Positions 46,681-55,811 of a DNA stretch of 64,000 nucleotides are shown in pieces. Position 1 is the first letter of the stretch. Each line of letters starts with the position of its first letter. The translations under genes and the position numbers were made by a program. The notes beneath the pieces were generated by a model. That model did no database searches. It saw only the letters and a program-made list of their open reading frames with translations, and was not told the origin of the DNA. Origin of the DNA: Siphonodentalium dalli (lineage: Eukaryota; Mollusca; Scaphopoda; Gadilida; Siphonodentaliidae); the NCBI GenBank assembly GCA_032622095.1, contig CP136062.1, forward strand, positions 36,272,918-36,336,917, in the 5' to 3' direction.

Positions 46681-48447
46681 TTAATCATTGTCTGAATCTT
46701 CGACCTTTAGATTTACTTCTAAGAGTTTCTTGAATTTTCTCATCGCTTCATCTGCAGCCCATTCATTATTATATCCGCGTTTGGTCAGTTTGACCATTTT
46801 CTTCATGATCGTGTTATGTATGGGTGATGTTTTCAATCGATACTGGTATTCTATTAATCGTCTATAACTTTTGAGAAACAGAACAAAATCTGTGTCGATG
46901 GTATCCTCTTTTCCCGACATGCTCTCATCTCCCGAAATGCTCTCTTCTTCTTTCACATCATTGGTGACGCGTTTCATCATACTTTTGAATGTGTCCATCT
47001 CGTTGACACATCGCGCAGCTTTCTTAAGACCGAATACCGTTCTACTACCGACGACATTACCATCTTTTGAATCTGATAGCGTTCCCCGTTCATCTTCATC
47101 TGTATCTTCTCCGAAGAGAGTTGTTTTTGTCTCGGACATAACTCCGTGTTCATCCGGGTCCTCAGTTAATTTTCGTTTTAACTTATTTTCTTGACACCAG
47201 TTTTTTACGTGTCCCTGAACATCATAATGATCTGCGAACAAAAGCCCGCATTCATTACAAGGGTACGACATGTCTTCTCGAATGTCTATGTTTTTTTGAC
47301 GGTTCTTCTTATTAATTTCATCGAGCTCACCAGGTGGCCGTATATCGTTAGTATAGTCATTATGTTGACCCTGGGGCACAATATAATTATATGTTATGCC
47401 CTTCTGTTGACCGGGGAGTTCTCTGTCATCGTATTTCATCGCATTCTGTTGACCCTGGGTCTCAGTGTCTTTTGTATGTTTTTTCATCCCATTCTGTTCA
47501 TCTGGGTGTTCTCTGTCTTTTTGGAGATTATATTTCATGCCATTCCATTCACCCCTATGTTGGTTCGTGTCCTCTTTTAGTACATTCTGTCGCAGACGTA
47601 ATGTGTCCGGTGTTGCGGCTTTTAAATCCACCAGTAGGTAACCGTACGGTTCACTCGTCGCTTCCGAAAACTCTCGAACCATACGCTGAGGACATTCAGG
47701 ATACATCTGTCTTGATAATCTTGAAATTAATCCCTTGTCGATTGGGTTATTGAACAATACCAAATATTGACAATTTCGTCGTTGCGTTGGATCTTTGTTG
47801 TAGTAGAAATTCTGGTTCAAACTTATCAAAGATAAGTTCAAATGGTGACTTCCTTCGGAATGCAAATCATTAACTCTCTGGTCTTTTGATGAAGTTTGCA
47901 TCAAGTCATCGAGTATAACTAGATTTTTATACCGGGGGTTGATAAGAGAATCCAAGTTTGCTGGTATTCCTCGTATAAAGTTGACCTGAGGGGTGACGGT
48001 ATACTTTAATTCGTCATATAGGGGCTGCCAATATTTATAAAACCATATTATTCTGTCAGGTGCGGGTGATATTTTTGAGGCAGACTTTTGTAGCAAGGTT
48101 TTCACGAAGTATGTCTTACCACAAGATGTAGGTCCACTCACACATGCCGTGAATGGATGCTTGAAAATAAAATCTTCATGGACATTGGCCATTGGATCAT
48201 CAAAGCAGGATGTTATGTCGCTTTGTTGCTGTGTCCCCTGCTGGTGTTGTAGTATCTGGTGTTGCTGTAATGGCTGTTGTTGTGGCTGATGATACTGCTG
48301 CCTGTTGCTGCTACGGTCTGTTGCTGTTGCTTGGTGCTGCTGCTGTGGGTGTCGGTTAACAAACTCAGTGTGCTTAGATTGTACATGTCTTATCAAATCA
48401 TGGTTCCGCACATACCCCCTAGAGCAAATTGAACACTGGTGCTTCAT
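46681..48447 (-). CDS. C2H2 zinc finger + A32-like packaging ATPase, left-arm copy
   Basis: 588 aa. Residues 5-26 form a C2H2 finger (C5, C8, H21, H26). Residues 34-75 are Gln/His-rich. Residues ~92-290 form a P-loop ATPase with Walker A GPTSCGKT (105-112), Walker B LVILDD (176-181) and a conserved 'SLNQN' after strand 4 (209-213). This is the FtsK/HerA-type A32-like packaging ATPase family of Mavericks and large DNA viruses. Residues ~297-375 hold about five loose ~17-20-aa repeats (QQNxMKY-like). A second finger (C397, C400, H413, C418) follows, then acidic and helical sequence. In this copy residue 412 is Gly. The intronless frame, TATA-like box and AATAAA suggest a self-contained gene. 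Predicted role: pumping or segregating element DNA, with the fingers binding DNA. Confidence 0.85.
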   Translation of the reverse strand: MKHQCSICSRGYVRNHDLIRHVQSKHTEFVNRHPQQQHQATATDRSSNRQQYHQPQQQPLQQHQILQHQQGTQQQSDITSCFDDPMANVHEDFIFKHPFTACVSGPTSCGKTYFVKTLLQKSASKISPAPDRIIWFYKYWQPLYDELKYTVTPQVNFIRGIPANLDSLINPRYKNLVILDDLMQTSSKDQRVNDLHSEGSHHLNLSLISLNQNFYYNKDPTQRRNCQYLVLFNNPIDKGLISRLSRQMYPECPQRMVREFSEATSEPYGYLLVDLKAATPDTLRLRQNVLKEDTNQHRGEWNGMKYNLQKDREHPDEQNGMKKHTKDTETQGQQNAMKYDDRELPGQQKGITYNYIVPQGQHNDYTNDIRPPGELDEINKKNRQKNIDIREDMSYPCNECGLLFADHYDVQGHVKNWCQENKLKRKLTEDPDEHGVMSETKTTLFGEDTDEDERGTLSDSKDGNVVGSRTVFGLKKAARCVNEMDTFKSMMKRVTNDVKEEESISGDESMSGKEDTIDTDFVLFLKSYRRLIEYQYRLKTSPIHNTIMKKMVKLTKRGYNNEWAADEAMRKFKKLLEVNLKVEDSDND

Positions 48448-48484
48448 TTATACTTGACTAAAATGTCTCGGTATATGGATTTCC

Positions 48485-48490
48485 TTTATA
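48485..48490 (-). promoter_or_regulatory. TATA-like box upstream of the left-arm ATPase
   Basis: TATAAA on the minus strand lies 38-43 bases before the ATG, but in this arm the base after TATA differs (tatacaaa context on one side). The mirrored box is 49,338-49,343. Prediction from position only. Confidence 0.35.
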
Positions 48491-48507
48491 CAAATGTTCC
48501 GTATAAC

Positions 48508-48726
48508 CTAAAAATATGTCATGTCCGTATGTTTGATAACTTTATGTAGATGAAATAGTCTGCCGGAGAAGCACTGTGTATACGGGGAATCAACAGGTCT
48601 TGTCGGTAAGAGAGTCAGACGAGAAGTGAAGTATCGACTATTAAAACATAGTAATGCGATAGCGAACATCAAACGAGTCTGGACACGCATATCTGTCAAA
48701 AGATACAAATAGCCGTCATTGGTCAA
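48508..48726 (-). CDS. 72-aa ORF beside the central hairpin, left arm
   Basis: It reads outwards, 60 bases before the ATPase start, in the same direction. It contains a hydrophobic stretch 'RLMFAIALLCFNSRYF' and an Arg/Thr-rich middle. The copy at 49,102-49,320 is identical. No family was recognised. It could be a small protein or part of the ATPase 5' leader. Confidence 0.35.
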   Translation of the reverse strand: MTNDGYLYLLTDMRVQTRLMFAIALLCFNSRYFTSRLTLLPTRPVDSPYTQCFSGRLFHLHKVIKHTDMTYF

Positions 48727-48784
48727 TCTATCCTCGGTATCACTTTTCGTTTTACAAAATCAATTTCACCGAGAGGTTCCCTCG

Positions 48785-49030
48785 TCATTTGTAGTGACGT
48801 AATTGTGGCACCGCCGCCGCCGGCGGCGGCGGCGGCGGCATTGCGGTATTTGCCGCCGGCGGCGGCGGCATTGCAGTATTTTACTGCGGGGTCCGCCGGC
48901 GGCGGACCCCGGCGGCGGTGGCTGCACCGCCGCCGCAGTAAAATACCGCAATGCCGCCGCCGCCGGCGGCAAATACCGCAATGCCGCCTCCGCCGCCGCC
49001 GCCGCCGGCGGCGGCGGTGCCACAATTACG
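48785..49030. repeat. GC-rich (CCG)n centre of the palindrome
   Basis: Within otherwise AT-rich DNA, ~240 bases are mostly CCG/GGC repeats with 'aaataccgcaatgccgcc' spacers repeated on each side. The runs differ slightly in length between arms. Arg-, Pro- and Ala-rich frames here are composition artefacts. Confidence 0.9.
48879..48943. other. T-shaped hairpin tip (A-B-B'-C-C'-A') at the palindrome centre
   Basis: Two perfect 10-bp hairpins sit back to back. B is GGGGTCCGCC (48,888-48,897), loop GGC, then GGCGGACCCC (48,901-48,910). C is GGCGGCGGTG (48,911-48,920), loop GCTG, then CACCGCCGCC (48,925-48,934). They are enclosed exactly by the long arms ('ttttactgc' to 48,887 and 'gcagtaaaa' from 48,935). 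The layout equals that of a parvovirus-type terminal repeat folded into a T. Any role as a replication telomere is inference. Confidence 0.85.
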
Positions 49031-49101
49031 TCACTACAAATGACGAGGGAACCTCTCGGTGAAATTGATTTTGTAAAACGAAAAGTGATACCGAGGATAG
49101 A

Positions 49102-49320
49102 TTGACCAATGACGGCTATTTGTATCTTTTGACAGATATGCGTGTCCAGACTCGTTTGATGTTCGCTATCGCATTACTATGTTTTAATAGTCGATACTTC
49201 ACTTCTCGTCTGACTCTCTTACCGACAAGACCTGTTGATTCCCCGTATACACAGTGCTTCTCCGGCAGACTATTTCATCTACATAAAGTTATCAAACATA
49301 CGGACATGACATATTTTTAG
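49102..49320 (+). CDS. 72-aa ORF beside the central hairpin, right arm
   Basis: It is the identical inverted copy of 48,508-48,726, ending 60 bases before the right-arm ATPase. The hydrophobic segment lies at residues ~19-31. Function unknown. Confidence 0.35.
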   Translation: MTNDGYLYLLTDMRVQTRLMFAIALLCFNSRYFTSRLTLLPTRPVDSPYTQCFSGRLFHLHKVIKHTDMTYF

Positions 49321-49337
49321 GTTATAAGGAACATTTG

Positions 49338-49343
49338 TATAAA
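49338..49343 (+). promoter_or_regulatory. TATA-like box upstream of the right-arm ATPase
   Basis: TATAAA in the context 'ttgtataaagg' ends 38 bases before the ATG at 49,381, so transcription would start close to the codon. Prediction only. Confidence 0.4.
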
Positions 49344-49380
49344 GGAAATCCATATACCGAGACATTTTAGTCAAGTATAA

Positions 49381-51147
49381 ATGAAGCACCAGTGTTCAAT
49401 TTGCTCTAGGGGGTATGTGCGGAACCATGATTTGATAAGACATGTACAATCTAAGCACACTGAGTTTGTTAACCGACACCCACAGCAGCAGCACCAAGCA
49501 ACAGCAACAGACCGTAGCAGCAACAGGCAGCAGTATCATCAGCCACAACAACAGCCATTACAGCAACACCAGATACTACAACACCAGCAGGGGACACAGC
49601 AACAAAGCGACATAACATCCTGCTTTGATGATCCAATGGCCAATGTCCATGAAGATTTTATTTTCAAGCATCCATTCACGGCATGTGTAAGTGGACCTAC
49701 ATCTTGTGGTAAGACATACTTCGTGAAAACCTTGCTACAAAAGTCTGCCTCAAAAATATCACCCGCACCTGACAGAATAATATGGTTTTATAAATATTGG
49801 CAGCCCCTATATGACGAATTAAAGTATACCGTCACCCCTCAGGTCAACTTTATACGAGGAATACCAGCAAACTTGGATTCTCTTATCAACCCCCGGTATA
49901 AAAATCTAGTTATACTCGATGACTTGATGCAAACTTCATCAAAAGACCAGAGAGTTAATGATTTGCATTCCGAAGGAAGTCACCATTTGAACTTATCTTT
50001 GATAAGTTTGAACCAGAATTTCTACTACAACAAAGATCCAACGCAACGACGAAATTGTCAATATTTGGTATTGTTCAATAACCCAATCGACAAGGGATTA
50101 ATTTCAAGATTATCAAGACAGATGTATCCTGAATGTCCTCAGCGTATGGTTCGAGAGTTTTCGGAAGCGACGAGTGAACCGTACGGTTACCTACTGGTGG
50201 ATTTAAAAGCCGCAACACCGGACACATTACGTCTGCGACAGAATGTACTAAAAGAGGACACGAACCAACATAGGGGTGAATGGAATGGCATGAAATATAA
50301 TCTCCAAAAAGACAGAGAACACCCAGATGAACAGAATGGGATGAAAAAACATACAAAAGACACTGAGACCCAGGGTCAACAGAATGCGATGAAATACGAT
50401 GACAGAGAACTCCCCGGTCAACAGAAGGGCATAACATATAATTATATTGTGCCCCAGGGTCAACATAATGACTATACTAACGATATACGGCCACCTGGTG
50501 AGCTCGATGAAATTAATAAGAAGAACCGTCAAAAAAACATAGACATTCGAGAAGACATGTCGTACCCTTGTAATGAATGCGGGCTTTTGTTCGCAGATCA
50601 TTATGATGTTCAGAGACACGTAAAAAACTGGTGTCAAGAAAATAAGTTAAAACGAAAATTAACTGAGGACCCGGATGAACACGGAGTTATGTCCGAGACA
50701 AAAACAACTCTCTTCGGAGAAGATACAGATGAAGATGAACGGGGAACGCTATCAGATTCAAAAGATGGTAATGTCGTCGGTAGTAGAACGGTATTCGGTC
50801 TTAAGAAAGCTGCGCGATGTGTCAACGAGATGGACACATTCAAAAGTATGATGAAACGCGTCACCAATGATGTGAAAGAAGAAGAGAGCATTTCGGGAGA
50901 TGAGAGCATGTCGGGAAAAGAGGATACCATCGACACAGATTTTGTTCTGTTTCTCAAAAGTTATAGACGATTAATAGAATACCAGTATCGATTGAAAACA
51001 TCACCCATACATAACACGATCATGAAGAAAATGGTCAAACTGACCAAACGAGGATATAATAATGAATGGGCTGCAGATGAAGCGATGAGAAAATTCAAGA
51101 AACTCTTAGAAGTAAATCTAAAGGTCGAAGATTCAGACAATGATTAA
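49381..51147 (+). CDS. C2H2 zinc finger + A32-like packaging ATPase, right-arm copy
   Basis: 588 aa, identical to the left-arm protein except residue 412, which is Arg here (DVQRHVKNW). Arg or Lys is common before the first zinc His of such fingers, so this copy may be the ancestral form. Walker A (105-112), Walker B (176-181), both fingers and the ~17-20-aa repeats (297-375) are all intact. The start codon follows 'agtataa' and is the first ATG after the TATA-like box. Stop TAA 51,145-51,147 is followed by AATAAA at 51,153. Two intact copies facing away from one hairpin suggest recent duplication or continuing gene conversion. Confidence 0.85.
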   Translation: MKHQCSICSRGYVRNHDLIRHVQSKHTEFVNRHPQQQHQATATDRSSNRQQYHQPQQQPLQQHQILQHQQGTQQQSDITSCFDDPMANVHEDFIFKHPFTACVSGPTSCGKTYFVKTLLQKSASKISPAPDRIIWFYKYWQPLYDELKYTVTPQVNFIRGIPANLDSLINPRYKNLVILDDLMQTSSKDQRVNDLHSEGSHHLNLSLISLNQNFYYNKDPTQRRNCQYLVLFNNPIDKGLISRLSRQMYPECPQRMVREFSEATSEPYGYLLVDLKAATPDTLRLRQNVLKEDTNQHRGEWNGMKYNLQKDREHPDEQNGMKKHTKDTETQGQQNAMKYDDRELPGQQKGITYNYIVPQGQHNDYTNDIRPPGELDEINKKNRQKNIDIREDMSYPCNECGLLFADHYDVQRHVKNWCQENKLKRKLTEDPDEHGVMSETKTTLFGEDTDEDERGTLSDSKDGNVVGSRTVFGLKKAARCVNEMDTFKSMMKRVTNDVKEEESISGDESMSGKEDTIDTDFVLFLKSYRRLIEYQYRLKTSPIHNTIMKKMVKLTKRGYNNEWAADEAMRKFKKLLEVNLKVEDSDND

Positions 51148-51152
51148 ATTTC

Positions 51153-51158
51153 AATAAA
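51153..51158 (+). terminator. Polyadenylation signal of the right-arm ATPase gene
   Basis: AATAAA lies five bases after the stop codon. Confidence 0.6.
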
Positions 51159-51217
51159 CTTCATCAACATGTTATTCTCGTCTTCGTTATATATCTATAA
51201 GTGGGGGGGGTTGTATA

Positions 51218-51779
51218 GCGAGAATGCTCCTTTAATATTCACACACCAATATTACATAACGTCCCTTACCTCGTGTCACTTTAACATTCCACACACCGTG
51301 TATGCATTATCCCCCTTTAAGTATGTCATAGCATGGGTACGTGTAAGATAATATAACACTATGACTATGTCTGTATCTGTTGTTGGTAAGATGTGAAATA
51401 TAAATTTCAGTTCATTCGTGTAGTAATTTCGTATATGTTCAACGCTCTTCATTCGTGCGCTTGTATTGTTAACATTCCTTCATAATGAGTGTCCCTTTAG
51501 AGTGTCTTGTGTTCCTTTAAGATTCATACACCAATATTACATCACGTCCCTTGTTTCGTGTCACTTTAACTCCTTGAGTGTATTGCCCATTCGAATGATG
51601 TCATAGCATGGGTACATGTAAGATAGTATAACACTATGACTATGTCTGTATCTGTTGTTGGTAAGATGTGAAATATAAATTTCAAGGTTCAATTCATTCG
51701 TGTAGTAATTTCGTATATGTTCAACGCTCTTCATTCGTGCGCTTGTATTGTTAACATTCATTCATAATGAGTGTCCCTT
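51218..51779. repeat. ~282-bp tandem duplication, right arm
   Basis: Mirror of 46,045-46,610, with 'ttcataatgagtgtcccttt' at both units. Confidence 0.85.
51561..51761 (-). CDS. Small ORF d, 66 aa, right arm
   Basis: Copy of 46,063-46,263 with one residue change (K58N). It lies in one unit of the tandem duplication. Function unknown. Confidence 0.3.
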   Translation of the reverse strand: MNVNNTSARMKSVEHIRNYYTNELNLEIYISHLTNNRYRHSHSVILSYMYPCYDIIRMGNTLKELK

Positions 51780-51877
51780 TAGATCGATAAATAAGTTAAA
51801 GGTCATTACATTCCACAGTCAAATCTATTGGTGATCGAATTTGATAACTATTTTATTGGAACAACTAAGAGTATTAT

Positions 51878-52087
51878 TCACGTGAGATCAATGAGTCCAA
51901 TTATTATAAATAATATATTGCAGGCATCGGTGGATACCCGATTGCCACATTTAGCGATCACGTGATAAACTGATAAAATGTCCAAAGCGTAAGTATGAAT
52001 GTGGGGCGATAAGTGGTTATTACGTAATGTTGTTATAACAATGTCATCAAAGCAATTTCTATAAGTGAGTGTCATGGACGTATGCAT
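51878..52087 (-). CDS. Small ORF c, 69 aa, right arm
   Basis: Copy of 45,737-45,946 with three residue changes and no stop, the most diverged of the small frames. Hydrophobic C-terminus. Function unknown. Confidence 0.4.
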   Translation of the reverse strand: MHTSMTLTYRNCFDDIVITTLRNNHLSPHIHTYALDILSVYHVIAKCGNRVSTDACNILFIIIGLIDLT

Positions 52088-52163
52088 GTTTTTGGCTAAC
52101 TAATTATCGTGTGAATGACACAGTTTATCAACCTTAATTGATACTAACCCGTTTGTTCAGACA

Positions 52164-52367
52164 TTAAATCGATATGTTTTCTGAATAGCATATAACTGTG
52201 ACCAGGGAAATAATATAATTCATTTGGTAAAGCAAAGGTGTGAAAGACACATTGTTACCACCAATGTCGCGTGTGTGATTGCGTGTACAGCGAATATGAC
52301 AATTCATTCTGGAAGGTTGTAATTTCACATTACAATTTTCGACCGTTAGGGATTGAACATAGTACAT
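52164..52367 (-). CDS. Small ORF b, 67 aa, right arm
   Basis: Copy of 45,457-45,660, identical protein. It overlaps ORF a. Function unknown. Confidence 0.4.
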   Translation of the reverse strand: MYYVQSLTVENCNVKLQPSRMNCHIRCTRNHTRDIGGNNVSFTPLLYQMNYIISLVTVICYSENISI

Positions 52368-52573
52368 CTCAAAACTTCCAATAATTCACGATAATACACA
52401 CCTGTCATATGGGATAGAGAGAGTGTAAAGAATAAACGCTCTTTATTATTTATGTAAAAGTAATGGTGTCTATTTTCAGGTATGACAATTATATGAACTG
52501 CGTCCGATAAAACACTGGAATGTATGCATTCATATCGATGGTCACAATGTCCAATAAAGCTATTTCTAAACAT
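52346..52573 (-). CDS. Small ORF a, 75 aa, right arm
   Basis: Copy of 45,251-45,478 with one residue change (I69R). It is the outermost frame, ~390 bases from the element end. Function unknown. Confidence 0.4.
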   Translation of the reverse strand: MFRNSFIGHCDHRYECIHSSVLSDAVHIIVIPENRHHYFYINNKERLFFTLSLSHMTGVYYRELLEVLRCTMFNP

Positions 52574-52962
52574 CGATTAATAAATTCATGAAAAATATTT
52601 GAACAAAAAATATTACGAAAGATATTACGCGCAAATAATTTAACATTCGACATTTTTTAATATCGAGTTTATCAGAAACCGAAAACTCGTTATAAATTTT
52701 TTATTTAAACTTTTTTTAGAGAAATAATTTTGAGGGTTTTGATAATTTGGAAGTTTGGAAATTTTGGGGTTTTGATAATTTGGAAGTTTGGAAATTTTTA
52801 AATTTTTTGGAAAAAATAATTTTTGAAAAAAATAAATTTTTGAAGTTTTGAAATTTTTTTTTTTTTGGGGTTTTGTTATTTTGGGAATATTTTAGTACAA
52901 CCAATTTTAGACCCCAAAGATTCTATTTTTAGAAGTGGAGCGAACGAGGCTCCTATTCTTCT

Positions 52963-53140
52963 ATTCTCTTATATATTCGAGGCTCCCTATGGGAGACTAG
53001 CATATATAAGATAATCGCCGGCTTACACGGTCAATGTAAATATTGCTAGACCAATGTATTATGTTATATACATGTATGCGAGGCTTCATAAAGGAGACTC
53101 GCACCAATAAGAGTATACATTGCCACAAGGTTGTATTCGC
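52963..53140 (+). repeat. Right part of the repeat hosting the palindromic element
   Basis: It starts with the right target duplication ATTCTC and continues 'ttatatattcgaggctccct', exactly where the family hairpin was broken at 44,863. A second, similar hairpin follows at ~53,045-53,130 ('accaatgtattatgttatat' with 'ataagagtatacattgcc'). Confidence 0.85.
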
Positions 53141-54970
53141 CATTTTTTTGTGAATCTTATTTGGAGGGAATACCAGAGACTCTATAAACTGATTTTGATA
53201 AAAAAAAGTAAAAAAAAAAACCAACTACCCTCATATGAGTGGTTGTGCTTTGGTTCGTTAATTACGTTAGCGTATGATCATATTATCGGTTGTATACTTC
53301 GTAGAACTACCCGATACTGTAACTATGTATAGTTCATCCTGAATTAATCATTGCTAAACTGGGAATTATCCCACCAATAAGAGTTTTCTACATATGTCTC
53401 TTTTTTTCAATTAAAAACATGACTGTTTGTGCTGCCGAAAATGATAGAAAATGAACTGAGTAAGCAAACTGAGTAAGCAAACGTTAACGTTGTCAGTGAA
53501 TCGTGGGGTGCATGTTAAATGGGGTACTTTGGTAATACACCTCAGGATTGGCTCATATGTTATGCCCCACAACCATATATGGAGGTGGTGCTTCACTGTA
53601 TGATGATCGGTGCTTGCGGTTGGACGTGAGGTCCTTGGAGGGCCGAACGTCTGTTATTCAGGTCTATGTTCCATTTTTTAGCTGATATGCATTATTGTTA
53701 TACTGCCCCTGAAGCAAGCGGTGTGAATATAGTGGGGGTTCTAGTGGATGTATAGGTATTTATGTGACAATATTAGCTTTAAAACACTTATAACGAGCCA
53801 ATTTCGCCAATTCGATGGCTTGGAACGATAGACGCGTGAAAAAAAAGAAATTCAAGGCCGCTCAAGTAAAGATCGACTTGAATTTAAATAAATGAAATTG
53901 ACGCGGAGCAACAATTAATAATTGTGTCATTAAAACTCACATATAAGATACTGAATGAATTTGACATTGATATTCAACAATTATATCAGTATCACAAATT
54001 TGAAATTACGCCTTCGAAACGTTTGCCGAATCGCAGTAGGCATCATTTTGTTACATGTGAAGCCATTTATCACAACAGCCATGTTATTGGGCAACAATTT
54101 TGAGATACATTATTGCTTGGCATCTTTTATTTTAAAACAATTCAACAAAGCGATCAGGTTTTACTTTCAATTCACGAGAAAGGATCGGGAACCAAGGGCA
54201 CACCATAAACACTTTAGGTAAATTCGCCCCGCGGACAATCGACTCGCGCGAATGATAATCCTTCCCGAATTTCTACGCCTGTGGATATGCCGCTAACATC
54301 TTTATCGATAAATACAAGCAACAAGTAACTAAGGCGTTGTTATCACTTGTCCAATCAGACTCGTGGAAAATTAAAAAAGCGGAGGTATAATTATACACCT
54401 ATAAAGAAACAATTTCGCAAATTTGTTGGCTTGGAACGAAAGACAGAACATCCTATATATATTTACCGAACCATTAAGGCAATGGCTCGCTCTTCTATAA
54501 CTGCTTAATAAAACCTGGGATGTTGCTTTGAGCGTCTAAAATAGCATTGTAAGGACCAAAACTTAAAGCGATGTACAATCACCCACCCCCAAGTTAAACC
54601 TAAAAAACATTTGAAGTAGTATATGTGTACATTTCGTTACAGGTTGCTACGGCTCCGCCCACAGCTATCCCGAAAAGTGAGTACAGTTACAGTTTTTAGT
54701 TATTGCAGTTTTTGTTTGGTTATATAATGTCAAAATGATTTTCGTGAAATATTGTCACATGTTGTTGTGTCGACTTCGCCATGACATGAATATTACTGTT
54801 TTATGGTTGGAGATAGACTATTTATCTTACATTTAACTATGGTACCTCCAATACACGCGTAACGATCTTGTATCGTAAATTGGAACAGGTCTTATCCTGG
54901 ATGGTAACAGTGACTGCGCATGAGCTGTGGTGAGACTCGCGTCGTTTGGAAACAAAATATGATTATCCGG
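53141..54970. other. No supported gene
   Basis: AT-rich sequence with scattered short frames. A diverged direct repeat ('ggcttggaacga(t/a)agac' after 'aatttcgc') occurs at about 53,796-53,836 and 54,408-54,446. Nothing else is supported. Confidence 0.4.
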
Positions 54971-54972
54971 CC

Positions 54973-55745
54973 AATTGACATCAATTATCCTATTATTTTC
55001 ACGACGTCGAGACAAGACAGCTATTAAATCCAGTCAATTGACATTAATTATCCTATTATTTTCACAACGTCGGGACAAGACAGCTATTAAATCCATTCAA
55101 TTGACATCAATTATCCAATTATTTTCACAACATCGGGACAAGACAGCTATTAAATCCAGTCAATTGACATTAATTATCCTATTATTTTCACAACGTCGGG
55201 ACAAGACAGCTATTAAATCCAGTCAATTGACATCAATTATCCAATTATTTTCACAACATCGGGACAAGACAGCTATTAAATCTAGTCAATTGACATCAAT
55301 TATTATATTATTTTCACAACGTCGAGACAAGACAGCTATTAAATCCAGTCAATAATTATTGACATCAATTATTCTATTATTTTCACAACGTCGAGACAAG
55401 ACAGCTATTAAATCCAGTCAATAATTATTGACATCAATTATCCAATTATTTTCACAACATCGGGACAAGACAGCTATTAAATCCAGTCAATTGACATCAA
55501 TTATCCAATTATTTTCACAACATCGGGACAAGACAGCTATTAAATCCAGTCAATTGACATCAATTATTCTATTATTTTCACAACGTCGAGACAAGACAGC
55601 TATTAAATCCAGTCAATTGACATCAATTATTCTATTATTTTCACAACATCGGGACAAGACAGCTATTAAATCCAGTCAATTGACATCAATTATTCTATTA
55701 TTTTCACAACGTCGGGACAAGACAGCTATTAAATTCAGTCAATTG
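54973..55745. repeat. 63-bp tandem array, 12 units
   Basis: The unit contains 'caattgacatcaattatcc', 'attattttcacaac' and 'acaagacagctattaaatcc'. Because 63 is a multiple of three, a 21-aa peptide repeat (LTSIIQLFSQHRDKTAIKSSQ-like) runs open on plus across most of the array. Two units (at ~55,355 and ~55,424) carry an inserted 'aataatta' that breaks the frame. There is no start context or neighbouring exon, so coding is not supported. Confidence 0.95.
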
Positions 55746-55811
55746 AGTCGTGCGATGACAATGTTGAAAAAAAAACAAAATAAAATCGGTTGCATTTCAC
55801 AAAAAAGTTAT

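Larger units (their letters stand above)
44864..48887 (-). repeat. Left arm of the palindrome
   Basis: It is the inverted copy of 48,935-52,962. Paired coordinates sum to 97,828 over the ATPase gene and to 97,824-97,826 further out, so only a few bases of indel separate the arms. The outer 45,000-45,110 stretch is A/T-rich with repeated 'tttccaaattatcaaaacc' words. Confidence 0.9.
44864..52962. mobile_element. 8.1-kb palindromic Maverick-type element (two ~4.05-kb inverted arms)
   Basis: The whole element is one inverted repeat centred at about 48,912. It starts AGAAGAATAGG and ends CCTATTCTTCT, that is AG...CT. ATTCTC directly flanks both ends (44,858-44,863 and 52,963-52,968). A 6-bp duplication with AG/CT ends is the hallmark of Maverick/Polinton integration. 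The arms differ at only a handful of sites I could see (such as ATPase codon 412 and a few small-ORF codons), well under 1%. Each arm carries, from outside in, an AT-rich subterminal region, four ~70-aa ORFs pointing inwards, a 588-aa ATPase gene pointing outwards, and a 72-codon ORF next to the GC-rich centre. No integrase, polymerase, protease or capsid was seen, so movement must rely on other elements. Confidence 0.9.
48935..52962 (+). repeat. Right arm of the palindrome
   Basis: It mirrors 44,864-48,887. Its ATPase reads on plus and its four small ORFs on minus. Confidence 0.9.

Noticed and set aside
46871-47753. Frames of 107-129 codons antisense to the ATPase (also 50,075-50,957)
   Set aside because: They are shadows of the strongly coding ATPase frame.
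48723-49105. Arg-, Pro- and Ala-rich frames at the palindrome centre
   Set aside because: They come from (CCG)n read in every frame and mirror each other across the centre.
44864-52962. Explanation as an assembly or library fold-back artefact
   Set aside because: The arms differ at several bases, and a 6-bp duplication plus a resumed host repeat flank the whole unit. Raw reads are still needed for full certainty.
54643-54676. Candidate 34-base exon ('VATAPPTAIPK') between ttacag and gtgagt
   Set aside because: Too short to support without transcripts. No neighbour exon with matching phase was seen.
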